NCBI GenBank assembly: GCA_017626305.1
Contig: JAGAIW010000171.1
Location: forward strand, 62,001 to 126,000
Length of the DNA: 64,000 nt
Source: Clostridia bacterium
Lineage (GTDB): Bacteria; Bacillota; Clostridia; Christensenellales; Borkfalkiaceae
Direction of reading: 5' to 3'
Positions 35,644 through 44,142 of this stretch are shown piece by piece; position 1 is the stretch's first letter, and the number at the start of each line of letters is the position of its first letter. A program made the position numbers and the translations under genes. The notes beneath the pieces were generated by a model. That model was not told where the DNA came from, did not search any database, and worked only from the letters and a program-made list of their open reading frames with translations.

Positions 35644-36591
35644 TTATACCTTTTGCGGCTTGATACATTCGCCCGTAGCCGCGCTTTGGAAAATGACGAA
35701 AAAGCCCACGTTATCGTCGAAAGGGGTAGTGGGCACGAACGTACACGCGCTTGCAATTTCCTTCGGCGGCGCGTCCTTGTCCTTGGCGGCAAGCGCGTAG
35801 CAAACGTATTTTGCTCTACCGTCGAAATAAACGACGCCCACAAGGTATTCCGCCGCGCCTTCTTCGCCTTTTACCCGCACCCATTCGCTGCACGAAAACG
35901 CTCCTTGCAGCGTAGTATCGCGCGGATATTTTTCCATGAGCTCGTCCATCTCCGCTTTTATTGATTGATAGTATCCGTCGGAGTCCGTCTTAAACGGGTG
36001 GAGTACGCCGTCAGCATGTTCATCTTTCTCCAAATCAACCCCCGTTTGCGCGTTTTCGATTTCAGCTGTGCTTTCAGGGCGTGCATTGCCGCCAGCTTGG
36101 TAAAACAGCTCCCGTTCATTATCCTGCTCCTTGTTTTCGTAATAATTTTCGGTGGAAACCCGTTCGTCGTCGTAATCTTCTATCGCTTTGGGAACGGGCT
36201 CTTCTTCCGCCGTAGGGGGAGTTGGCGTAACCGCCGTTATCAGTTTTTTAAAATCGTACACGCCGTTACCGTTTACGCCGTACGCAATCGGGATAAGCTC
36301 GCCCTTGACGAAACAAATCACCCCGCAAAAACCGTCCGATATATCCATGTCCGATAGGATATTAAAAAAGCTTTTTCCCCGTAAAGGTAGCAGCTCACTT
36401 ACCCCGTGCGTATCGGCAAGAATACAGTAATATTCTCCCGAAAGCAGGGGCGCGAAGTTGATAACGGACACTTCCGCGGCTAAATTTTTGCCGTATTGTT
36501 CCAGCTTAATCAAGCCCGAGAGCGCTTTACCGTCCCCCGAAAAGCCCTGTTTTACCTGCCGTAAAATACACATTTTTTTGACGTAATTCAT
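35644..36591 (-). CDS. Hypothetical protein with disordered middle, 315 aa
   Basis: No family recognised. The first 125 residues are a folded-looking beta/alpha domain (LIKLEQYGKNLAAEVSVINF, GEYYCILADTHG, GVICFVKGELIPIAYG). Residues of about 125-205 are acidic and low in complexity (Glu, Asp, Pro, Asn). The last 110 residues (EWVRVKGEEGAAEYLVGVVY, VCYALAAKDKDAPPKE, GFFVIFQSAATGECI) form a second small domain. This resembles a form of conserved Clostridia protein in which two domains are joined by a flexible linker. There is no signal peptide. Start ATG 36591 has AAGGCGGTG upstream. Its function is unknown. Confidence 0.6.
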   Translation of the reverse strand: MNYVKKMCILRQVKQGFSGDGKALSGLIKLEQYGKNLAAEVSVINFAPLLSGEYYCILADTHGVSELLPLRGKSFFNILSDMDISDGFCGVICFVKGELIPIAYGVNGNGVYDFKKLITAVTPTPPTAEEEPVPKAIEDYDDERVSTENYYENKEQDNERELFYQAGGNARPESTAEIENAQTGVDLEKDEHADGVLHPFKTDSDGYYQSIKAEMDELMEKYPRDTTLQGAFSCSEWVRVKGEEGAAEYLVGVVYFDGRAKYVCYALAAKDKDAPPKEIASACTFVPTTPFDDNVGFFVIFQSAATGECIKPQKV

Positions 36592-36697
36592 TTTATCACC
36601 GCCTTTGATAAGAGTATACAGTCTTTTTTTCGTCGTATTATGACAGATTTTATCCCATTTTCGCTTGTTTTTACGAAAAAATTTCTGTGTAAAACCG

Positions 36698-36726
36698 TTG
36701 ACCTGTCCGTGTTTTTGGCGTATAAT
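36698..36726 (+). promoter_or_regulatory. Sigma-A promoter for the DUF368 gene
   Basis: TTGACC (36698-36703), 17-nt spacer, TATAAT (36721-36726). It also serves the overlapping comF-like gene. Confidence 0.82.
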
Positions 36727-36753
36727 AGAATAGTACGTAAAAAGGAGCGCGTT

Positions 36754-37737
36754 ATGGGAGAAAAAGATTTACAAATCGCTTTAATCAAATACAATAAAAA
36801 AACGTGGTGCAAATCGGCGGTGCTCGGGTTTTTTATCGGGCTGGCGATTATCGTCCCCGGTATTAGCGGTTCTACCGTAGCCATTATCTTTAAGCTGTAC
36901 GATCAATTTTTGTACGCTTTGGGGAATATTCTCAAACAGTTTAAACGCTGTTTTATCTTTTTATTGCCGATCGGTATCGGTATCGTCTTGGGCATATTGC
37001 TCGGCTTTATCACCGTTAAAAGCCTACTCGATATCCTGCCGTTTGCCATCATTTGCCTATTCGCGGGATTGATGGTGGGGGCGTTTCCTGCGGTGTACGA
37101 CGAAGTGAAAGACGCCGAAAAAACGCCGCTGCGTATCCTTCTTTTTATAATCGGCTTGGCAATTCCCATTGTTATGGGCAGCATATCCGCTTTCCATACG
37201 GCAACGACGCCCGTAAGTCAAAGCGCACAAGAAAGCGTAACGCTTGCCACCTTTGAAAATATCGGGGTAGGGCATTTCTTTGCCGCGCTCGCGCTTGGCG
37301 TGGCGATGGGGATTACCCAAATCGTCCCCGGTCTTTCGTTTAGCGCTATTATGATGGCGGTGGGCTGGTTTGCCGATTTTATCGCAAGTATCAGCTTGAC
37401 CTACTGGAAATCCAACCCCATGATTTTTGTCGTCTACGGCGCTATGGGAGTGGGCTTAATTGTCAGCGTACTTGCCTTTTCTAAGCTGCTCACCACGCTG
37501 TTCACCCGCGCCCGTCATACTGCGTACGCGGCGATTGTCGGGCTGTCGCTTGGTTCTATTTTGTCCATGTTTTGTAACGGCGATATCATGGAAGTGTACC
37601 TTTCGTGGAGCGCAGGCACGGCAAACAATCTCGTTTTGGATATCGTATTAGGGGTCGTGTTGTTTATCGTTGGCGTCGTGGGGGCGTACCTGCTCGTCCG
37701 CTACCAAAAAAAGCACGACGAAACGCAAGCGGAATGA
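36754..37737 (+). CDS. DUF368 membrane protein, probable polyprenyl-phosphate transporter
   Basis: A 327-residue protein with about eight membrane segments. ATG 36754 has AAGGAG upstream; the longer frame runs through the promoter. Two inverted-repeat-like halves are visible: GLAIIVPGISGSTVAIIFKL near residue 29 and GITQIVPGLSFSAIMMAVGW near 188, each with the VPG motif typical of DUF368. Members of this family have been shown to recycle undecaprenyl phosphate across the membrane, a carrier used for cell wall polymers. The comF-like gene overlaps its stop by 4 nt (ATGA). Confidence 0.85.
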   Translation: MGEKDLQIALIKYNKKTWCKSAVLGFFIGLAIIVPGISGSTVAIIFKLYDQFLYALGNILKQFKRCFIFLLPIGIGIVLGILLGFITVKSLLDILPFAIICLFAGLMVGAFPAVYDEVKDAEKTPLRILLFIIGLAIPIVMGSISAFHTATTPVSQSAQESVTLATFENIGVGHFFAALALGVAMGITQIVPGLSFSAIMMAVGWFADFIASISLTYWKSNPMIFVVYGAMGVGLIVSVLAFSKLLTTLFTRARHTAYAAIVGLSLGSILSMFCNGDIMEVYLSWSAGTANNLVLDIVLGVVLFIVGVVGAYLLVRYQKKHDETQAE

Positions 37738-38498
37738 GTATCCTATTTAAGTTATTTCAGCGTGTCCGTCGGTTTATCTTATCCCGCGGTTATACCTGCG
37801 ACAACTGTCGCGCCGAAGTTTTTGAATACCCCAAAATCCGCCTTTGTACGAAGTGCGAACGCAAGCTGGATTACAACAATCGATTCACCTGTCCCAAATG
37901 CGGCAGAAAGACGGTTGCAAGCGGTGTATGTTTAAATTGTAAGACAAAAACGCCTGCGTTTTTTGCAGGCGTTTCGCCGTTCGTCTATCACGGCGCAACG
38001 GCGGCTTTTATCAACCGCATGAAAAACGGCAACCGCCGCCTGTGCGCTTACTTTGGCGAGTGTATGGCGGACGAATGTCTTTCGCGCTTTCCAAATCTAA
38101 AAGCGGAAAAACTCATGCTCGTATATACGCCGCTTACCAAAAAGAAACGTCGTAGCCGCGGTTATAATCAGGCGGAAGAGCTTGCCTATTCTATTGCCGA
38201 GCGCATGCAAAGCCACGGCGTTTTCGTAGAGCTTGTAAACGACGTGTTACAAAAGCGCAAGGACGTATCTTTGCAAAAGCGGCTGGGGTATATACAACGC
38301 TTTGAAAACGTGCAAGGCAACTTTCACGTACATAAACGCGCCGTTTGTCGGGATAAAATCATTGTTCTTATCGACGATATCATGACGACGGGCGCAACGG
38401 GGCACGAATGTGCGCGCCTTTTAATGGGTGCAGGTGCGAAAGAAGTGTATTTTCTTACCGCTGCGTCCTTACAAGAAATTAAAAACCAAGACTTATAA
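37734..38498 (+). CDS. ComF-family phosphoribosyltransferase-like protein
   Basis: A 254-residue protein whose start overlaps the DUF368 stop (ATGA). The N-terminal 70 residues carry CxxC pairs (CDNC, CTKC, CPKC, CLNC), a zinc-binding region. The phosphoribosyltransferase part has KKKRRSRGYNQAEELAYSIA near residue 137 and the binding loop VLIDDIMTTGATGHEC near 211. ComF of Bacillus acts in DNA uptake for competence; the enzymatic activity of the family is not settled. No other competence gene is near. Its last 6 nt overlap the end of the convergent lipoprotein gene. Confidence 0.88.
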   Translation: MSILFKLFQRVRRFILSRGYTCDNCRAEVFEYPKIRLCTKCERKLDYNNRFTCPKCGRKTVASGVCLNCKTKTPAFFAGVSPFVYHGATAAFINRMKNGNRRLCAYFGECMADECLSRFPNLKAEKLMLVYTPLTKKKRRSRGYNQAEELAYSIAERMQSHGVFVELVNDVLQKRKDVSLQKRLGYIQRFENVQGNFHVHKRAVCRDKIIVLIDDIMTTGATGHECARLLMGAGAKEVYFLTAASLQEIKNQDL

Positions 38499-39407
38499 AA
38501 ACCGTCTGGCTTGAATAAAGTTTGCCCAACGTGAAGACGAAATTTGCTCAATCCGCGCGTAATCGGACGCGGTGTGCAAAATATAGTTATCCCCAAGATA
38601 CACGGCTACGTGACCGATACGTTCTATACCCGTAAGATGTTTTCGGCTTTCGTTGGTGAAAAACAGGCAATCTCCGCGCTGTAAATCGCTGCGCTTTACC
38701 GCCTTGCCCTGTAACACCTGCGAACGGGTATGCACCTGCAATACTTTTCCCGCGCCCTTGTAAAATATGTACTGCACCAACGACGAGCAGTCGAATTTCT
38801 GTGCGGAAAACCCTGCCAAAAGCTTGCCGTTTCCGTCGTGGAAACGCACCGCGCCGTAGACGTACGGCACGCCGAGTAGTTTATACCCTTCCTGTAAAAC
38901 CTTTTCCACCTTGGAATTGTCGCTGGGCTCTAACGAAAAAACGGCGGCGTATTGCGCGTTTATGTAGGCGGTTTTTCCACGGTAGTACGTTTTGTACCAG
39001 TTGCCCGATTTGCCCACGACGGCGTATCGGGTGTTTTTTTCGGCGCTGCCCAAAACCGTATAGCTCGTTCCCGCGCCTGAACGGATATTTACGCTATCGC
39101 CCGTGCAACGGATATAGTCCACGGCGCTCGGCTCGGGCGTTACCACGGCGGAAGAAGAACTGCTATCTTTTTCCGAACTGTCGGGTTTCGTAGAAGAGCT
39201 GCTTTCCGTTTGAGAGCTGTCTTCGCTCGATTGCGAAAAAGAGCTGTCTTCGCTGGAATTTTGGGATAAGCTTGTATCCACGCTTTCGATTGCCGTCGAA
39301 TTTTCCGAAGTGGAGAAGTCGTTTTTTTCGCACGCCGCCAAAACGGCGATAGGGGTGAGAAGAGAAACAGCCAACAAAAAGGCTGCTGTTTTTTGGATAA
39401 ATTTCAT
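38493..39407 (-). CDS. NlpC/P60 cell-wall hydrolase lipoprotein with SH3 domain
   Basis: A 304-residue lipoprotein: signal ending LAAC at residue 26, then a long Ser/Glu/Asp linker (about 30-90). A bacterial SH3 domain spans about 97-150 (SVNIRSGAGTSYTVLGSAEK, GNWYKTYYRG). The NlpC/P60 domain covers about 165-304 with the catalytic Cys in FDCSSLVQYIF, the His in RIGHVAVYLGDN and a polar third residue in HTASDY. Such enzymes cut peptidoglycan stem peptides. It is convergent with the comF-like gene and has its own promoter at 39478-39506. Confidence 0.9.
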   Translation of the reverse strand: MKFIQKTAAFLLAVSLLTPIAVLAACEKNDFSTSENSTAIESVDTSLSQNSSEDSSFSQSSEDSSQTESSSSTKPDSSEKDSSSSSAVVTPEPSAVDYIRCTGDSVNIRSGAGTSYTVLGSAEKNTRYAVVGKSGNWYKTYYRGKTAYINAQYAAVFSLEPSDNSKVEKVLQEGYKLLGVPYVYGAVRFHDGNGKLLAGFSAQKFDCSSLVQYIFYKGAGKVLQVHTRSQVLQGKAVKRSDLQRGDCLFFTNESRKHLTGIERIGHVAVYLGDNYILHTASDYARIEQISSSRWANFIQARRFL

Positions 39408-39477
39408 TTCGTTTCTACCTTTGTTTATTTACGTAATTTGCTTTGCGGGGCTTTTCCGCCTTGAAAAAGCTTTGTCT

Positions 39478-39506
39478 ATTGTACCTTGTCTTAGCGTCAA
39501 ACGCAA
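39478..39506 (-). promoter_or_regulatory. Sigma-A promoter for the NlpC/P60 lipoprotein
   Basis: Minus strand: TTGCGT (39506-39501), 17-nt spacer, TACAAT (39483-39478). The leader is about 65 nt. Confidence 0.6.
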
Positions 39507-39641
39507 TAGGAAAAGTGTAGGGAGCATTTGTCAAAAAACCTAAAATACGCCAAAAAAAGCAATGCTTGGAAAAAAAAGGAGCGCTTTTCCCTAAAATATG
39601 ACAAATTCGTAAAAATTTTTCAAGGGTGGAAATCTGCTTGC

Positions 39642-39670
39642 TTGTCAAGTTTTAAAAAGTGTGCTATAAT
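39642..39670 (+). promoter_or_regulatory. Sigma-A promoter for the PHP phosphatase operon
   Basis: TTGTCA (39642-39647), 17-nt spacer, TATAAT (39665-39670), followed by AGGAGAAAG and the start codon at 39696. Confidence 0.82.
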
Positions 39671-39695
39671 AATACGGAAAAATAGGAGAAAGAAT

Positions 39696-40523
39696 ATGAA
39701 AATGCTGACGGATATCCACAACCATTCCACCTTTTCCTTCGACGGGAAAAACACCTTGGAAGACATGCTTGCCGCGGCGCAGGCAAAAGGCGTTGCGTTT
39801 TACGGCGTTTCCGAACATTTCGACACCGATTTTTTTATTTACGGTATGCATAAACTTCGTCCCGACGTTACGCCTACGGACGCCGAAAGCTATTTTCACC
39901 GCGCTCGCCATTTGCAGGACGATTACGCAGGGGTGATGAACGTGCTCGTCGGTGCGGAGCTGGGGTATTGCAACCTTTCTCAGGTACACGAAGAATATAA
40001 GCAAATGCTGCAAACGTACAAACCGGATTTTATCGTCAACAGCGTGCATAATCTCCACGGGGAAGATTATTATATGACAACCCCGTATTACCGTGACGGC
40101 AAGCTGCGGGATAAGGACGAAGTTTTGGACGAATATTTCCGTTTGGTGCGCGATAGTTTAGACGTGCCGTATCATTACGATATCGTAGGACACGTGGGCT
40201 ACGTTACCCGTTATATGCCCTGCGAAGATAAAACCGTTTGCTTGGATACGCATAAGGAAATTTTAACGGATATTTTGCAAACGATTATTCAAAAAGACAA
40301 AATCTTGGAAGTCAACGCCGCAAGGGACGCGCTTTTGCCGCAAAAGGATATTCTTGCGCTGTATTACAAGCTTGGGGGAAGAAAGGTATCCTACGGCTCG
40401 GACGCGCACGTTGCGACGAATATTATGCAAAGACGGGAAAAAGCCGTGCAAATGCTCAAAGAGATAGGCTTTACGCATATCAGCGTGCCTTGCCGCGGCG
40501 AACATATCGCCGTAGAATTATAA
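39696..40523 (+). CDS. PHP-domain phosphatase, histidinol-phosphatase (HisJ) family
   Basis: A 275-residue cytoplasmic enzyme. ATG 39696 has GGAG upstream; the longer frame spans the promoter. The metal-binding PHP motifs are in order: DIHNHSTFSFDG at residue 6, SEHFD near 40, VNSVHN near 115, GHVGYVTRY near 168 and SDAH near 232. The family includes HisJ-type histidinol-phosphatase, which makes L-histidinol, and other phosphoesterases. No other histidine gene is near, so the name is by similarity only. A 68-aa gene follows by 12 nt. Confidence 0.85.
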   Translation: MKMLTDIHNHSTFSFDGKNTLEDMLAAAQAKGVAFYGVSEHFDTDFFIYGMHKLRPDVTPTDAESYFHRARHLQDDYAGVMNVLVGAELGYCNLSQVHEEYKQMLQTYKPDFIVNSVHNLHGEDYYMTTPYYRDGKLRDKDEVLDEYFRLVRDSLDVPYHYDIVGHVGYVTRYMPCEDKTVCLDTHKEILTDILQTIIQKDKILEVNAARDALLPQKDILALYYKLGGRKVSYGSDAHVATNIMQRREKAVQMLKEIGFTHISVPCRGEHIAVEL

Positions 40524-40535
40524 AGGGGAACGACT

Positions 40536-40742
40536 ATGTCGCAATTAGATATTTTACGATTATTACAACGCTACGGTGAAGAAACCGACCTTGCGGATTT
40601 TTCTCCCGACGAATTAGAAGAGTTGCTACTTCGCATGCAAAACGACGACGAACTCCCCGAAACCTTCGCGTCCTTTAAAGAACGCTATTTCGATTTTTAT
40701 GATGATGTGAAGGATAAGTCCCTAAAAAAACAAGACTGGTAA
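40536..40742 (+). CDS. Small acidic protein, 68 aa, unknown
   Basis: ATG 40536 follows AAAGGGGAACG and lies 12 nt after the PHP gene, so the two are one unit. The product is helical and acidic (LLQRYGEETDLADFSPDELE, then LLLRMQNDDELPETFASFKE) with a C-terminal KKQDW. No membrane segment and no known family. A long repeat-filled 3' region follows before a terminator at 41169. Confidence 0.6.
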   Translation: MSQLDILRLLQRYGEETDLADFSPDELEELLLRMQNDDELPETFASFKERYFDFYDDVKDKSLKKQDW

Positions 40743-40744
40743 AA

Positions 40745-41140
40745 AAAACGAATTATATACGTCGTAACTCTGCGTCAAATTCCGCTTTACCTTGCTCATT
40801 TACTATCAGTAAACTCCCGTCGGTAAATGCTCATTTTCCTTGATTTACTTGTATCTAATCCGTTTTTCCCGTTTCAAACGGGCGACTCAAAGTTTGTCGG
40901 GCTTGCGTTTGCCCTTGGTCATTTACGCCTAAGTACTTCTCGTGCAATGTGCGGTAAACATTGTACTCGGTCACCGTTCGCGCGGGCAAATGCGCTCACT
41001 CATCTCGCCCCTGAAAAGCATTATCAATGCTTTTCTTAACGGGCAGCTCGTCCCGTCGAACAATCCGCGTTCGCCTTGATTTACTCGTATCTAATCCGTT
41101 TTTCCCGTTTCAAACGAACGCCGTTTTAATCTTACCGCAC
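40745..41140 (+). repeat. Long intergenic repeat tract with direct copies
   Basis: Almost all of the 596-nt gap. CCTTGATTTACTTGTATCTA then ATCCGTTTTTCCCGTTTCAAACG (40840-40883) recurs at 41075-41118 with one base changed. Units of the same family as after alaS and queA are seen, with CATTTACTATCAGTAAACTC and a TCGAACAATCCGCG segment also present near 33538. Short inverted repeats (GAAAAGCATT with AATGCTTTTC at 41011-41035) lie inside. No gene is supported; the two short frames here are repeat sequence. Confidence 0.7.
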
Positions 41141-41168
41141 TTATTCGCCATTTACTATCATTCATTTT

Positions 41169-41203
41169 CGGAAGAACCCGCGCGCCGTGTTCTTCCGTTT
41201 TTT
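41169..41203 (+). terminator. Terminator at the end of the PHP operon's 3' region
   Basis: CGGAAGAAC (41169-41177) pairs with GTTCTTCCG (41189-41197), then six T. The 3' untranslated tail of the PHP unit is thus about 430 nt of repeats. Confidence 0.85.
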
Positions 41204-41229
41204 GTCGAAAAAAAGTTTTTTTCAAACGC

Positions 41230-41259
41230 TTGCCAAATATTACCGCTTTATGCTATAAT
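41230..41259 (+). promoter_or_regulatory. Sigma-A promoter for the Na/Pi symporter
   Basis: TTGCCA (41230-41235), 18-nt spacer, TATAAT (41254-41259). Confidence 0.75.
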
Positions 41260-41338
41260 AAAATCGTGTAAAAAAGGGCAAACAGGCGAAACTATTTTAG
41301 AGAGAATAGAATAAGGAAACGTAAAGGAGAAAAAAGTT

Positions 41339-43009
41339 ATGTGGGACATTTTCATTAGCGTACTGGCGCTGCTTGCAGGCGTCGGCGTATTTATCGCCGG
41401 CATGAACATGATGGGCGACGGTATCGAACAGAGCGCAGGTTCGGGGCTGAAACGGCTACTTGGGCGTATCAGCGACAACCGCTTTGCGGGCGTAGGAATC
41501 GGCGCGGCGGTAACAGCAATCGTTCAAAGCTCGTCCGCTACTTCCGTCATGGTTATCGGTTTTGTAAACGCAGGGATTATGACCTTGATGCAAGCAACCG
41601 CAATTATCATGGGCGCGAATATCGGTACGACGATTACGGGCGTACTCGTATCCCTTTCCAGCTTACCCATTTCGGAGTTTATGGCGCTGCTCGCCTTTAT
41701 CGGCGTTATGATGACCTTTGTTAAAAGCGACAAAGTCAAGCGTATCGGCGGCGCGCTTTGCGGCTTAGGCTTGATTTTCGTCGGGCTCGATTTAATGAGC
41801 GCGGCGTTCAAAGGCCCTGCGATTAACAACTTCTTCATTGACATTTTTAAGGTGGTGGACTTCCCGCTGTTGCTCATTCTTATCGGCGTACTCTTTACCG
41901 CGCTGATTCAAAGCTCGTCTGCGGCGACGGGTGTTATCATCATCATGGCGGGTACGGGCGCAATTTCCGTACAAAGCGCGCTGTTTATCGTACTCGGCTC
42001 AAATATCGGTACGTGCGTCACGGCGGCGCTTGCGTCCATGGGCGCAAACGTTAACGCAAAGCGCACCGCGCTGTTGCATTTGACCTTTAACGTACTCGGT
42101 ACGGCGCTGTTTACCGTTATTCTTTGGGTGTTTGGCGATTTTATCGTCGGTACGTTGCAAACCCTGCTCCCCGATAACGCGCAAATGCAGATTGCGTGGT
42201 TCCACGTTATTTTTAACGTCAGCACTACTCTTGTATTGCTGCCCTTTATCCGTCAGCTCGTTGCGCTTGCTACGTGGGCGATTAAGGATAAAAAGGTGGA
42301 CGAAGAACAGCTCCGCTTGAAGTTTGTCGACGACAGACTGCTCACCACACCGCCCGTTGCGATCATGCAGGTGCAAAAAGAACTCGAATACATGGTATCT
42401 CTTGCCAAAGAGAATATGCAAAATTCCTTCGTTTCCATTACGGAAGGCAAAGAAGATTATACCCAAGCAATTTCCAAAAACGAAGCGATCGTCGACTTTA
42501 CCAACAGCGCGGTTACCCGTTTCTTGATAAAGCTTTCTTCGCACGTAAGCGATAAGGACGAAAAGTCTATCGGTGCGTACTTCCACGTGCTCAACGACGT
42601 AGAGCGTATCGGCGACCATGCGGAAAACTTCCACGAAATCGGTGTGGAAATGCTGCAAAAAGAGTTGACTTTCTCTGCCGAAGCCATGCAAGAGCTTAAA
42701 GATATGCGCGATAAAGTCATGCAAATGTTCGATATTGCCCAAGCGGCGTTTATCAGCGGGGACGCCAAAGACCTTGTCAAGTTAACGGCGCTGGAAAACG
42801 AAGTGGACGAAATGAAACGTTCGCTCACGGCAAGCCATTTCAGCCGTTTGGCTATCGGTGAATGTCGTATGGAGCTTAGCCCGTATTTCTCGTCGGCAAT
42901 CTCTGGTTTAGAGCGTGTAGCCGACCACTTAATCAACGTGGGGTACAGTATACTCAACCCGACGGGTTCGCAAAGTCAAGCCGTACGCGAATCGAAAATC
43001 AAATTATAA
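41339..43009 (+). CDS. Na/Pi-cotransporter family protein with PhoU-like domain
   Basis: A 556-residue membrane protein with AAAGGAG before ATG 41339. Two internal repeats of the sodium-phosphate symporter carry QSSSATSVMVIGF with MGANIGTTITG (near residue 62-100) and QSSSAATGVIIIM with LGSNIGTCVTA (near 190-225). The last 200 residues are helical and hold a PhoU-like domain (LNDVERIGDHAENFHEIG near 420 and SGLERVADHLINVGYSIL near 520). It would take up inorganic phosphate with sodium. The gene is monocistronic and ends at the terminator at 43037. Confidence 0.9.
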   Translation: MWDIFISVLALLAGVGVFIAGMNMMGDGIEQSAGSGLKRLLGRISDNRFAGVGIGAAVTAIVQSSSATSVMVIGFVNAGIMTLMQATAIIMGANIGTTITGVLVSLSSLPISEFMALLAFIGVMMTFVKSDKVKRIGGALCGLGLIFVGLDLMSAAFKGPAINNFFIDIFKVVDFPLLLILIGVLFTALIQSSSAATGVIIIMAGTGAISVQSALFIVLGSNIGTCVTAALASMGANVNAKRTALLHLTFNVLGTALFTVILWVFGDFIVGTLQTLLPDNAQMQIAWFHVIFNVSTTLVLLPFIRQLVALATWAIKDKKVDEEQLRLKFVDDRLLTTPPVAIMQVQKELEYMVSLAKENMQNSFVSITEGKEDYTQAISKNEAIVDFTNSAVTRFLIKLSSHVSDKDEKSIGAYFHVLNDVERIGDHAENFHEIGVEMLQKELTFSAEAMQELKDMRDKVMQMFDIAQAAFISGDAKDLVKLTALENEVDEMKRSLTASHFSRLAIGECRMELSPYFSSAISGLERVADHLINVGYSILNPTGSQSQAVRESKIKL

Positions 43010-43036
43010 AAAGTACGCCCCAAACAAAAAAGTACG

Positions 43037-43066
43037 CCCCAAACACGACAGCGTGTTTGGGGTTTT
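43037..43066 (+). terminator. Terminator after the Na/Pi symporter, with a tandem duplication
   Basis: CCCCAAACACG (43037-43047) pairs perfectly with CGTGTTTGGGG (43052-43062), loop ACAG, then TTTT. The left arm lies in a tandem copy: AAAGTACGCCCCAAAC occurs twice (about 43010-43045). Confidence 0.85.
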
Positions 43067-43084
43067 CTTATCGGGTCGTATCGA

Positions 43085-43246
43085 CTATTCAACGGCTTGC
43101 GCGCGAAACTCGTCAATCAGCAATAATACTTTATTTTGAAAGTCGGGCAGGCGCTTAATAAGCCCCAGCGCGATTTTTTCAAATAACCCCAAAAGGAGTA
43201 CGTCGATACGGATAAGGCGCAACAGCTTTTTCAACTTCTCTTTCAT
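43085..43246 (-). CDS. Small basic protein, 53 aa
   Basis: A gene on the minus strand between a terminator and the ruv promoter. ATG at 43246 has AAAGGAG 9 nt upstream and the frame stops with TAG at 43085. The product begins MKEKLKKLLRLIRIDVLLLG and continues through an amphipathic helix with basic and Leu-rich faces to FRAQAVE. It looks like one long helix, perhaps membrane-associated. A promoter fits at 43356-43383. I know no family for it. Confidence 0.6.
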   Translation of the reverse strand: MKEKLKKLLRLIRIDVLLLGLFEKIALGLIKRLPDFQNKVLLLIDEFRAQAVE

Positions 43247-43355
43247 ATTCTCATTCTCCTTTTTGAAAAAATGCCGAGCCGCGAAAAGGGAACTTGCGCC
43301 GTTTCGGTGGGAGCGGAAAGGAGCGAATTTTCCGTTTTTCCCATCACGCGCAAAC

Positions 43356-43383
43356 AGTATACCACCTTTTTTTCATTTGTCAA
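43356..43383 (-). promoter_or_regulatory. Promoter for the 53-aa gene
   Basis: Minus strand: TTGACA (43383-43378), 16-nt spacer, TATACT (43361-43356). The leader is about 100 nt, with no clear riboswitch. Confidence 0.6.
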
Positions 43384-43442
43384 TAGACGACTGTCAGTTT
43401 TTTTGCTTTTTCTCAAAAAATTTCGACGGGTAATAAACGCAG

Positions 43443-43471
43443 TTGACATTTTCCCGCGTTTCGTGTATAAT
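43443..43471 (+). promoter_or_regulatory. Sigma-A promoter of the ruvC-ruvA-ruvB-queA unit
   Basis: TTGACA (43443-43448), 17-nt spacer, TATAAT (43466-43471). Confidence 0.85.
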
Positions 43472-43503
43472 GGAATTTGAAGACACGAAAAAGGGCAAAA
43501 AGT

Positions 43504-44142
43504 ATGATTATTTTGGGGCTTGACCCGGGGCTTGCAACCCTTGGGTACGGTATTGTGGAAAAGGACGAACGGGGGAATTGCCGCGCTGTTGATTACGGCG
43601 TCGTGCAAACGCCCAAGGAAGAAGGACTTCCCGTCCGCCTTGCGATATTAGAGCAGGGCATTTTGCAAATTCTCGAAAAGTATCACCCAGACGAAGTGGC
43701 GATAGAAGAACTCTTCTTCTCTAAAAATATCACCACGGGTATTGCGGTAGCCCACGCGCGCGGCGTTGCGCTGCTTACCTGTGCCAAGCATTGTGGGCGG
43801 CTGTACGAATACACGCCCATGCAAATCAAGCAAGCCTTAACGGGCTACGGCAAAGCGGATAAAAAGCAAATGCAGCTTACCGTAACGTCTATACTCAAAC
43901 TCAAAACCGTGCCCAAGCCCGACGACGCAGCGGACGCGTTGGCGGTGGCTATGTGCCACGCGTACACCAACCGTTTCGGCGAACTCTTCGCCGTGGGAAA
44001 CATGACGCGCACCAAGGGCAAAAACGCGGCAGGCAGCGAAGCGGCGCAGCTGATTGCCGAGATGGAACGTCGCCGCAGAGCGCGTATCGCGCGCGAACAA
44101 GCAAAAAAACAAGCCAAACAAGGGGAGAATGAAGGGGAATGA
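43504..44142 (+). CDS. ruvC: Crossover junction endodeoxyribonuclease RuvC
   Basis: A 212-residue Holliday junction nuclease, slightly longer than the usual 160-175 because of a basic C-terminal tail (RRRRARIAREQAKKQAKQ). ATG 43504 follows an AAAAAGGG region; the TTG frame at 43477 would begin in the leader. Catalytic acids are in GLDPGLATLGYG at residue 5, IEELFF near 66, and PDDAADALAVAMCH near 138. It resolves recombination intermediates with RuvAB. It overlaps ruvA by 4 nt. Confidence 0.95.
   Translation: MIILGLDPGLATLGYGIVEKDERGNCRAVDYGVVQTPKEEGLPVRLAILEQGILQILEKYHPDEVAIEELFFSKNITTGIAVAHARGVALLTCAKHCGRLYEYTPMQIKQALTGYGKADKKQMQLTVTSILKLKTVPKPDDAADALAVAMCHAYTNRFGELFAVGNMTRTKGKNAAGSEAAQLIAEMERRRRARIAREQAKKQAKQGENEGE

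Noticed and set aside
40827..41314. Two short + strand frames in the gap after the PHP operon
   Set aside because: They lie in direct repeats that also occur after other genes, contain the terminator and promoter, and start without ribosome sites.
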